From assembly GCF_017893945.1 (NCBI RefSeq), contig NZ_CP054257.1:124001-188000 (forward strand): a stretch of 64,000 nt of DNA. Reading direction: 5' to 3'. The DNA is from Treponema parvum. GTDB taxonomy: Bacteria > Spirochaetota > Spirochaetia > Treponematales > Treponemataceae. The position numbers and the translations under genes are program-made. The notes below the pieces were generated by a model, which saw only the letters and a list, made by a program, of their open reading frames with translations, had not been told where the DNA came from and ran no database searches. Position 1 is the first letter of the stretch, and each line of letters opens with the position of its first letter. Positions 46,593 to 54,136 of the stretch are shown here, piece by piece.

Positions 46593-46763
46593 AATAATAA
46601 TTTGTAAAACATGACTTGTTTATATGCTCAAATAAATTATCGATTTATTATTTAGTCCACCATGTAAATGTAAACATACAAACAGAATTTTTGCCCAGTA
46701 ATAAGGGGTGGCAAACAACAAGGTGCGAGTGAGTGCTCATAATAAACTAGATAATTAGAGGGA

Positions 46764-46811
46764 AATGACTTTATTGCCCGGACGGAACGGAACGCCAAAG
46801 GCGGAAGAACA
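46764..46811 (+). repeat. Cassette junction repeat, copy 3
   Basis: Codes for NDFIARTERNAKGGRT and diverges after that. An in-frame TAA lies just before TTA-GAG-GGA-AAT. The following tip frame is offset by one register from the junction. Confidence 0.85.
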
Positions 46812-46833
46812 AAAATAACAGGCGCAAGCCATA

Positions 46834-47658
46834 ATGAAAGCAGCCGGGCTTACGATGGATTCCAACGGACAATGGAATGAAGCAAAAGGCAAAAAATTGA
46901 ATATGTATGACGTTATGACAGCAGCCGGAACAGGTATTACAGACGAAGTTTTCAATACTTATTACAACAATAAAGTTGACTATGAATTGTCAAGCGCATG
47001 GCAGATGGATTTGGAATTCTCTGAAACCGCTAAAAACAAAGCGGTTCCTGAGAGTCTACAAGAAAAATATTCAAAATTGATAACATCCCATTTGAATGAA
47101 ACAAGAAATCCGTCTGCATTAAAAGATAAATATATGTGGACAATCTATGATAAAAACGGTATAGGTACGGATTTATTCAAGCTAGACAAGAATAATTCAT
47201 ACTTGGATGATTTGATAAAACAGACGGATCAGGGATTGAATGGAATAATTAATAAATATGGATGTAATTTTATGGCAACAATCGCTTTTCCACAGTTATT
47301 AACAGGGAATGTATTGAATGCAAACGAAATTGAAAAAATTTGGCAGAGGTCTGGAGAAAGAAATGGAGGAGTAAATACTTCTGATGCTGAAGTATATAAT
47401 CCTGAAAAATTAACGAATATTGTATGGAGTAATTTAGAAAAATCAAATGTTTTATTATCGTCTGGAGCCCCTTCATGGACACCTTACGGATATTCTTCAT
47501 TTTCCCAGTATGAAATTGGCTATAAAATTAAATTATCGTATAAAAATACTGGCCATTTTGTTTTAGGAGGTAGTACTGGTTCTATTTTATATAATCCGGG
47601 AAATTGGATTACAACAGATAAAGATAGAACTGATACAATTAAATTGTATGTTAAATAA
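46834..47658 (+). CDS. Orphan tip cassette 3 with papain-like cysteine peptidase domain
   Basis: 274 residues. The N-terminal part (GQWNEAKGKKLNMYDVMTAA) matches the region between junction and tip in the other cassettes. The C-terminal ~150 residues carry C144 (NKYGCNFMATIAF), H241 (NTGHFVLGG) and N254 (LYNPGNW), the same order and context as C2837/H2944/N2955 in the giant protein. This fits a C39/DUF261-like cysteine peptidase or amidase. No signal peptide and a broken frame to the junction indicate a silent cassette. Confidence 0.75.
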   Translation: MKAAGLTMDSNGQWNEAKGKKLNMYDVMTAAGTGITDEVFNTYYNNKVDYELSSAWQMDLEFSETAKNKAVPESLQEKYSKLITSHLNETRNPSALKDKYMWTIYDKNGIGTDLFKLDKNNSYLDDLIKQTDQGLNGIINKYGCNFMATIAFPQLLTGNVLNANEIEKIWQRSGERNGGVNTSDAEVYNPEKLTNIVWSNLEKSNVLLSSGAPSWTPYGYSSFSQYEIGYKIKLSYKNTGHFVLGGSTGSILYNPGNWITTDKDRTDTIKLYVK

Positions 47659-48276
47659 AAAAACATTTTAATTATTGGTATCTGTGTTTTTTGTTGCTCA
47701 GTTATTTCAGGTCTTTCCGAAGATGACTTTAATGGAATCTGGATTGATTATTCTGCTTATAATTATTTAGTTTCCTCACATGATACAATTAAAAAAAACG
47801 GTCTTGTAATCCAGTTATCGGAAAAAGATAAATATTTTTATGATTATAGGTATGTTGATATTTCGTCTTTTTATTTTGAAGGGAAATCATTAATAGTTGA
47901 TAGCGTGGTTTACGGTGCTTTTGTCGGTAAATCGATATTTACAAAAACTGATGATGATGTAATGTCTATAAGTGGCTGGACAACAAGTAATCCTGATAGT
48001 GAAGTTTATAAGCATTATTGGTATCGTATTTCTTCTCCTGCAAAAATCCCTATAAAAAATGCTGTCCTAAATGATTCAAATGTTCGCTTACGAGTAAAAC
48101 CAAATTTAAACTGTGATACATGGGCAAAACTGAGTAAAGGAACAAAAGTAAAAGTTAAAGATAAGTCATCTGAAAAATATGAAATTGACGGAGAAAAATG
48201 GTATTGGTATAAGGTCGATATAGAAAACCTTCCTGACGGTTGGGTTTATGGAAAGTATCTTGATATTGAAGAATAG
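47659..48276 (+). pseudogene. Partner of orphan tip 3, start codon lost
   Basis: Open for 205 codons directly after the tip 3 stop. It begins KNILIIGICVFCCSVISG, an evident export signal, but there is no ATG, GTG or TTG at its head; the first in-frame GTG is at 47905. The C-terminal ~70 residues form a clear SH3b domain (NVRLRVKPNLNCDTWAKLSK; GWVYGKYLDIEE). Probably inactive unless an ATA/ATT start is used. Confidence 0.65.
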
Positions 48277-48347
48277 AGTTACGGGGGAAGGTGTGAAAAC
48301 TAAATTTCTGCCCTATAAGAAAATATTTGGAAAAAGAATAAGTCAAA

Positions 48348-48398
48348 AATGCGACAACAAAATGTCGGTTTGAATTTCAAAAATGTCGCAAATGTGAT
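48348..48398 (+). promoter_or_regulatory. Iterated AATGT-type motifs upstream of the AlbA_2 gene
   Basis: AATGCGAC (48348), AATGTCGG (48361), AATGTCGC (48382) and AATGTGAT (48391) occur within 51 bases before the gene. Bases 48360-48375 equal the coding repeat unit at 49538-49577, and AATGTGAT recurs before the DUF4143 gene. Possible operator array. Confidence 0.45.
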
Positions 48399-48428
48399 AT
48401 GATACCTATGTTATAGAAGGATATCACT

Positions 48429-49760
48429 ATGAACAAATATATTGAATCAGAAACTTTAGAATTAAAAGGAAAATATGCTGATACGATTGCGAAAGAAATA
48501 GTGTCTTTCCTTAATAGTAATGGAGGTACAATTCTCATTGGGGTAAAAGACAACGGCATAGTCGTTGGCGTTGATAGAATTGATGAAGTGCTTAGAAAAA
48601 TATCCGACATTATAACAAGTCAAATAGAGCCAAATCCACAGGATGAAATCAGTTCAGAACTTAAATTTGACGAAGGAAAAACAATCATTGCAATTCATAT
48701 AAATAAGGGTAGGAACCATATTTATTGCCAAAAGAAATATGGTTTTTCTTCCGCCGGTTGTACTATAAGAATAGGGACAACTTGTAAAGAGATGACTCCT
48801 GATCAAATTAAAATCAGGTATGAGAAAAAGTTTATAGATACTGAATACATGCTTAAGAAAAGGTCAAGATTATCTGATTTATCATTTAGAGAACTTAAGA
48901 TATATTATTCTGAAAAAGGATATCACTTAGAAAATAAATCTTTTGAAGCGAATTTGAATTTAAGAAATGAAGCCGGTGAGTACAATTTGCTGGCTGAATT
49001 ATTATCAGACAGAAATAATATTCCATTTATATTTGTAAAGTTTCAAGGAGAAAAGAAGGCTTCAATATCTGAAAGAAGTGATTACGGTTATGGATGCCTT
49101 TTAACAACTTACGGAAAAATAAAAAACAGATTGCAGGCTGAAAATATCTGTATTTCAGATACGACGGTCAGACCAAGAAAAGATACATATCTATTTGACT
49201 TTGATTGTGTTAATGAGGCAATTTTAAATGCTTTAGTTCATAATGATTGGACAATTACAGAACCGCAGATTTCAATGTTCCACAATAGACTTGAGATACT
49301 TTCACACGGCGGTCTTCCCGGGGGAATGACGGAAGAACAGTTCTTTGACGGGATAAGTAAACCTAGAAATGCTACTTTAATGAGAATATTCTTGAATATG
49401 GGGCTTACCGAACATACGGGGCATGGAATACCAACGATAGTGGATAAGTACGGAACGGAAGTTTTTGATATTCAAAGCAACTATATACGCTGTACTATTC
49501 CTTTTGAAAAAAACGTTCTTGATCAAATAGATAGTAAAAATGTCGGTTTGAATGTCGGTTTGAATGTCGGTTTGAATAAAACAGAAAAGAGAATAATTGA
49601 GCTTTTAATAGAAAATCCGAGTTACATATCAGTTGAACTTGCAAAACAGATAGGTGTAACGAAGAGAACAATCGAAAGATCATTTAAAACATTACAAGAA
49701 AAGAAAATGATAGAGCGAATCGGTTCAAAGCGTGATGGTAATTGGATTGTGATTAGGTAA
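48429..49760 (+). CDS. AlbA_2 (Schlafen-like) domain ATP-binding regulator with C-terminal winged helix
   Basis: 443 residues. N-terminal AlbA_2 domain (ESETLELKGKYADTIAKEI; FLNSNGGTILIGVKDNG), a GHKL-like ATP-binding C-terminal half (VNEAILNALVHNDW; GGLPGGMTEEQFF; GLTEHTGHGIPTI), then a threefold NVGL repeat (~residues 371-382) and a helix-turn-helix (YISVELAKQIGVTKRTIERS). Such proteins are usually labelled putative transcriptional regulators. Ribosome site AGAAGG at 48414-48419. The NVGL repeat is encoded by tandem 12-base units at 49539-49578. Confidence 0.88.
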   Translation: MNKYIESETLELKGKYADTIAKEIVSFLNSNGGTILIGVKDNGIVVGVDRIDEVLRKISDIITSQIEPNPQDEISSELKFDEGKTIIAIHINKGRNHIYCQKKYGFSSAGCTIRIGTTCKEMTPDQIKIRYEKKFIDTEYMLKKRSRLSDLSFRELKIYYSEKGYHLENKSFEANLNLRNEAGEYNLLAELLSDRNNIPFIFVKFQGEKKASISERSDYGYGCLLTTYGKIKNRLQAENICISDTTVRPRKDTYLFDFDCVNEAILNALVHNDWTITEPQISMFHNRLEILSHGGLPGGMTEEQFFDGISKPRNATLMRIFLNMGLTEHTGHGIPTIVDKYGTEVFDIQSNYIRCTIPFEKNVLDQIDSKNVGLNVGLNVGLNKTEKRIIELLIENPSYISVELAKQIGVTKRTIERSFKTLQEKKMIERIGSKRDGNWIVIR

Positions 49761-49773
49761 TATAAAATGGAAT

Positions 49774-49866
49774 AATGTGATAAATCGTTCAAAAACAGCT
49801 GGAAAAATGTGATTTTTCACTCAAAATTCAATAGAAAAATGTGATAAATAATGCTACACTAGATTT
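49774..49866 (+). promoter_or_regulatory. 32-bp-period AATGTGAT repeats and promoter of the DUF4143 ATPase
   Basis: AATGTGAT begins at 49774, 49806 and 49838, exactly 32 bases apart (three helical turns); units 1 and 2 agree at about two-thirds of positions. A fourth copy lies downstream of the gene (51247). TACACT (49855-49860) then sits 6 bases before the ATG, with TAGAAA as a weak -35 (49832-49837). Confidence 0.6.
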
Positions 49867-51219
49867 ATGGAATATAAGCTTCGTCGTAAAATAGACGATT
49901 TTCTCATAAACTGGAAACAAAATCCGGATAGGATGCCGCTTATAATAAAAGGCGCCCGTCAGGTTGGTAAAACATCATCCATTGAGCATTTCGCAAAAAG
50001 CTATAATCACTTTATAGAAATCAACTTTATCAGCGAACCTCAGTACGCAAAGATTTTTATTTCAGGTTATTCTCCGGATAATATCATAAAGGAAATCACT
50101 CTCGTAAATCCCGCTTTCAAATTTGTTCCTAATGAAACCCTCATCCTTTTTGATGAAATGCAAGCCTGCCCGGATTGCGCAACCTGTCTCAAGTTTTTTA
50201 AGATTGACGGCCAATATGATGTAATTTGTTCAGGCTCGCTTCTTGGTATAAACTATGAAGAAGTTACTTCCGTAAGCGTCGGCTATAAGCAGGATTATGA
50301 AATGCATTCCCTTGATTTTGAAGAATTTCTTTGGGCAAAAGGTTATTCGCAAAATCAGATTGAAGGAATCTATGAACACATAAAAAACACAACGCCTTTT
50401 TCTGAAAATGAATTTGATGTCTGGATGAACTGTTTCAAGGAATATGTGATTACAGGCGGAATGCCGCGAGTCGTAAACAAGTTCATTGAACAGAATAATT
50501 TTTCAGGAATACTTCAGGAACAGACTCAGATTCTTAAAGCTTATGAAGAAGATATCCTCAAATATGCGAAGGGACTTGAGAAATCAAAGATTAAAAATAT
50601 CTACACACACATTCCGGTCTTTCTTGCAAAAGAAAATAAACGCTACCAGATAACAAAAATCGCCACTGGCGCACGTAACAGGGAATACATTGGAACTGTC
50701 GATTGGCTAAAGGACGCTGGAATAGTAAATGTATGCTACAATCTTAAACAACCGGAATTGCCGCTCAAAGGCAATTACAATCCAACAGAATATAAAATCT
50801 ACTACCGTGATACGGGGCTTTTAATTGCAGCCCTTGATGAAGAAGCTCAGGCTGATTTACGCCGGAACAAAAACTTCAACACATACAAAGGCGCGATCTT
50901 TGAAAATATAGTCGGCGATATGCTTGTAAAACAGGGATATGAACTCTTCTATTACAGAAATGAAAAATCAACGATAGAAATGGATTTCTTTATTCGTGAT
51001 GCCGAATCTCTTGTCCCTGTAGAAGTAAAAGCAAGCGACAATCCTTCTTCCTCGCTTAAAAATCTTATTGAAAAAGATAAATATGCAGATGTTCATTACG
51101 GAATAAAACTCTGCGCTAAGAATATAGGCTTTAATGGCAAGTTTTATACATTCCCGTATTTTTGTACATTCCTGCTCAAACGCTATATGATGGAAAAGAT
51201 CAGTTCAGAGAAAAAATAA
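49867..51219 (+). CDS. AAA ATPase with C-terminal DUF4143 domain
   Basis: 450 residues. Walker A in IIKGARQVGKTSS (~26-38), Walker B-like TLILFDEMQACP, followed by the DUF4143 domain with an NxxNxFE-like block (GAIFENIVGDML) and nuclease-like residues MDFFIR...PVEVKA, reminiscent of a restriction-endonuclease fold. Function of the family is unknown; members are often mobile and present in many copies. No ribosome site; a -10 lies 6 bases before the ATG. Confidence 0.9.
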   Translation: MEYKLRRKIDDFLINWKQNPDRMPLIIKGARQVGKTSSIEHFAKSYNHFIEINFISEPQYAKIFISGYSPDNIIKEITLVNPAFKFVPNETLILFDEMQACPDCATCLKFFKIDGQYDVICSGSLLGINYEEVTSVSVGYKQDYEMHSLDFEEFLWAKGYSQNQIEGIYEHIKNTTPFSENEFDVWMNCFKEYVITGGMPRVVNKFIEQNNFSGILQEQTQILKAYEEDILKYAKGLEKSKIKNIYTHIPVFLAKENKRYQITKIATGARNREYIGTVDWLKDAGIVNVCYNLKQPELPLKGNYNPTEYKIYYRDTGLLIAALDEEAQADLRRNKNFNTYKGAIFENIVGDMLVKQGYELFYYRNEKSTIEMDFFIRDAESLVPVEVKASDNPSSSLKNLIEKDKYADVHYGIKLCAKNIGFNGKFYTFPYFCTFLLKRYMMEKISSEKK

Positions 51220-51274
51220 GATATCCGGTCATAATCTGCCGTGAAAAATGTGATTTTTCACTCAAATTGTTTAC

Positions 51275-51315
51275 AAATTTGAACGGCTGCTGCCCAAGCT
51301 GTGCCGTCCAAACTT
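51275..51315. repeat. Palindromic repeat of the TTGAACGGC family
   Basis: TTTGAACGGC (51278-51287) and GCCGTCCAAA (51303-51312) form a hairpin like those at 11888-11920 and 5072-5105. Intergenic, between the ATPase and tcdA. Confidence 0.55.
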
Positions 51316-51322
51316 ATTATTG

Positions 51323-51351
51323 TTGCACACATAGCCGTATTGTGCTACTAA
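51323..51351 (+). promoter_or_regulatory. tcdA promoter, predicted leaderless
   Basis: TTGCAC (51323-51328), 17-base spacer, TACTAA (51346-51351), 6 bases, ATG at 51358. No ribosome site precedes the ATG. Confidence 0.6.
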
Positions 51352-51357
51352 TTCCTT

Positions 51358-52164
51358 ATGATGCATGCGGAAGCCGAAACTCCGTTTTCAAGAACTCTCA
51401 TGCTGCTCGGCGAAAGAAGAATGTTAAAACTTTCGCAGTCAAGAGTATGCGTCTTAGGCTTGGGCGGAGTAGGAAGCTACACGGCGGAAGCCCTTGTCCG
51501 GTCGGGACTGGGCGCAATAGATATTGTAGACGACGACAGCGTTTCCGTTTCGAATCTGAACAGGCAGCTTTATGCGCTGCATTCGACTATAGGGCAAAGT
51601 AAAGTCGACGCCGCTGAAAACCGCATTCTGGACATAAACCCGCTTTGCCGCGTAAAAAAACACAAGATCTTTTTTTTACCGGAAAATGCAAAACAATTTA
51701 ATTTTTCGGATTACGATTATGTAGCCGACTGTACTGATACCGTAACTGCAAAAATTTGCATTATACGGACGGCAAAGGCGGCGGATGTTCCGGTAATAAG
51801 CTGTATGGGAACCGGAAACAAGATGAATCCTCTTCTTTTTGAAATCGCCGATATAAGCGAAACAAGCGTTTGCCCCGTAGCCCGAATAATGCGGAGGGAA
51901 TTGAAAAAGCGCGGGATCGAAAATGTCAAAGTCTTATATTCAAAAGAGCCGCCGATTTCTCTTACGCCGGATACGGAAACGGCTCCGGATAATGAGACCG
52001 CGGATAATGAGACGCCGTTTGATTTGGAAGATGAAAATTCGAATCAAGGCGGTGTTTTTGCTGAAAACCGCATAACTAAGCGGATTCCGGGCAGCACGGC
52101 TTTTTGTCCGTCCGTCGCGGGGCTTATAATTGCGTCCGAAATAATAAAAGATCTGTGTTCATAA
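51358..52164 (+). CDS. tcdA: tRNA threonylcarbamoyladenosine dehydratase
   Basis: 268 residues. E1-like/ThiF fold with the nucleotide-binding GLGGVGSYTAEALVRSG (34-50), DDDSVSVSNLNRQL and DCTDTVTAK motifs, and the TcdA-type STAFCPSVAGL near the C-terminus. It uses ATP to cyclise t6A to ct6A at position 37 of ANN-decoding tRNAs. A low-complexity acidic insert (~200-228, PDTETAPDNETADNETP) is unusual. Two adjacent ATGs (51358, 51361) are possible starts. Confidence 0.9.
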   Translation: MMHAEAETPFSRTLMLLGERRMLKLSQSRVCVLGLGGVGSYTAEALVRSGLGAIDIVDDDSVSVSNLNRQLYALHSTIGQSKVDAAENRILDINPLCRVKKHKIFFLPENAKQFNFSDYDYVADCTDTVTAKICIIRTAKAADVPVISCMGTGNKMNPLLFEIADISETSVCPVARIMRRELKKRGIENVKVLYSKEPPISLTPDTETAPDNETADNETPFDLEDENSNQGGVFAENRITKRIPGSTAFCPSVAGLIIASEIIKDLCS

Positions 52165-52305
52165 AATTTACTGCGGCGACGCCCCGTCTGCAAAAGCCGC
52201 GCCGTATAGCCCGCTCAAGCCGTATAGAAGTTAAACCTTCTTCCCGAGCGTCGATCATAGATCTTCAATCCGCGAACCGGCGATCATTTTATGTCAATCA
52301 TTTTA

Positions 52306-52334
52306 TTGAAGTTGTAGACGGCTTTTGATACAAT
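52306..52334 (+). promoter_or_regulatory. Helicase promoter, predicted leaderless
   Basis: TTGAAG (52306-52311), 17 bases, TACAAT (52329-52334), then 8 bases to the ATG at 52343. No ribosome site. Confidence 0.6.
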
Positions 52335-52342
52335 ATTTTGAT

Positions 52343-54136
52343 ATGGTAAATTCGCCGGCGAATCCTCTTATCATACAAAGCGACAGAACCTTGCTGCTGG
52401 ACGTACACGCGCCTCGCGCACAGGAATGCCGAAACGCGCTTATTCCTTTTGCGGAACTAGAACGCTCGCCCGAACACCTTCACACATACCGTCTTACTCC
52501 TCTTTCTCTGTGGAACGCCTCAAGCGCAGGTTTTACGCCCGACGACGCCGTAAAAGTTTTGCGCGATTTTGCGCGCTATGACGTTCCCCAGGTTGTTGAA
52601 GCGTGGATAAAAGAAACGGCCGGGCGTTTCGGAAAACTGCACCTCATATCTGCCCCTGAAGACGTGTATTCAGAGGACGAGTCTTCCTCCGGCGGGAAGC
52701 TGTTAAAAAAAGAGTATCTTTACCTGGTAACGGACAGCGCTCCGGTGTACAAAGAGATATTGAACAACGCTTCGCTGAAAAAATATCTGGCGCCGCACAC
52801 TTCGTCTTCTTTTCCGCACAGTTACGGTTTTTTGTTGGAACTGACCGACCGCGGCACGGTAAAGCAGAATTTGTTACAGGCCGGATGGCCTGTAAAAGAC
52901 GACGTCCCGCTTAAAGACGGGGAAGCTTTAGATATAAGCCTTAGGAAAACTACGCTTTCAGGAAAAGAACTTGTTATCCGCGATTATCAAAAAGAATCGG
53001 CCGAGGCGCTGGTAGGAGATAAGGGGCCCGGAACGGGATTCGGCACTATAGTTCTTCCGTGCGGATCGGGCAAAACCGTAATAGGCATGTACATCATGGA
53101 AATGCTCAAAACCTGCACGCTTATTGTTACGACGAATATTTCGGCCGTCCATCAGTGGATGGATGAACTTATCGATAAAACGAATTTGACAGAGCGGCAG
53201 ATTGCCGAATACACCGGAAGCAAAAAAGACATAAAACCCGTGACGATAGCCACATATCAGATTCTTACATGGAGGCCTGAAAAAGACGGACCATATCCTC
53301 ATTTTTCGATATTCCGCGAGCGCCCTTGGGGTCTTATAATTTACGATGAAGTGCACATGCTTCCGGCTCCGGTCTTTAGGGTTGTCGCCGAGCTGCAGGC
53401 GGTAAGGCGGGTTGGACTTACGGCAACACTTGTGCGCGAAGACGGCTGCGAAGGGCACGTGTTCAGTCTTGTAGGGCCTAAACGCTATGACGTTCCGTGG
53501 AAAGAGCTTGAGTACTCCGGTTGGATCGCCGCGGCCGAATGTGTTGAAGTAAGGATAAATCTCGACGAATCAAAGGAAATAGAATATGCGGTTTCCGATG
53601 TACGCAAAAAACACCGCATAGCAGGCGAAAATCCCCAAAAAGTAAACATAGTGCAACAGATAATATCCGGACATCCCGAAGATAAAATCCTTGTCATAGG
53701 TCAATATATAGACCAGCTTGAACGGCTGTCAGAGGTATTGGGCGCTCCGATTATAACCGGTAAAACGCCTGTGGAAGAGAGGGACAGGCTGTACGCCGAT
53801 TTTCGTAAAAACAAAATACGCGTTATGGTCGTTTCAAAAGTTGCAAATTTCGCCATTGACCTGCCGGACGCGTCCCTTGCAATACAGGTTTCCGGAACCT
53901 TCGGCAGCAGGCAGGAAGAAGCGCAAAGGCTTGGAAGGATTTTGAGACCTAAAAACAAAACGGCCCGTTTTTTTACGCTTATAACGAGGAATACGGTAGA
54001 AGAGGACTTCGGCGCAAACCGGCAGAAGTTTTTAGCCGAGCAGGGATATTCGTACAGGATCATAAGATACGTGGATTCTTCGTCTTTTGATGAATTGGAC
54101 TCGCGCTTTATAGCGCAGGAATCGAATGATGCATAG
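52343..54136 (+). CDS. XPB/Rad25-type superfamily 2 DNA helicase
   Basis: 597 residues from the ATG at 52343; a TTG 18 bases upstream would lie in the promoter. N-terminal XPB damage-recognition-like domain, then the helicase core: Q-region IRDYQKESAEAL, Walker A VLPCGSGKTVIG, DEVH box (IIYDEVHMLP), motif III VGLTATLVREDG, RED-like segment, and motif VI (EAQRLGRILRPK). Bacterial XPB proteins are 3'-5' helicases thought to serve DNA repair. Its stop overlaps the partner gene by 11 bases. Confidence 0.92.
   Translation: MVNSPANPLIIQSDRTLLLDVHAPRAQECRNALIPFAELERSPEHLHTYRLTPLSLWNASSAGFTPDDAVKVLRDFARYDVPQVVEAWIKETAGRFGKLHLISAPEDVYSEDESSSGGKLLKKEYLYLVTDSAPVYKEILNNASLKKYLAPHTSSSFPHSYGFLLELTDRGTVKQNLLQAGWPVKDDVPLKDGEALDISLRKTTLSGKELVIRDYQKESAEALVGDKGPGTGFGTIVLPCGSGKTVIGMYIMEMLKTCTLIVTTNISAVHQWMDELIDKTNLTERQIAEYTGSKKDIKPVTIATYQILTWRPEKDGPYPHFSIFRERPWGLIIYDEVHMLPAPVFRVVAELQAVRRVGLTATLVREDGCEGHVFSLVGPKRYDVPWKELEYSGWIAAAECVEVRINLDESKEIEYAVSDVRKKHRIAGENPQKVNIVQQIISGHPEDKILVIGQYIDQLERLSEVLGAPIITGKTPVEERDRLYADFRKNKIRVMVVSKVANFAIDLPDASLAIQVSGTFGSRQEEAQRLGRILRPKNKTARFFTLITRNTVEEDFGANRQKFLAEQGYSYRIIRYVDSSSFDELDSRFIAQESNDA

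Noticed and set aside
49538..49580. Short tandem repeats that might suggest a CRISPR or minisatellite
   Set aside because: Only three 12-base units, in frame inside a gene; no spacers.
49774..49866. 32-bp periodic repeats as a mini CRISPR array
   Set aside because: Units are adjacent and only about two-thirds identical with no repeat/spacer structure and no cas genes; an operator array is more likely.
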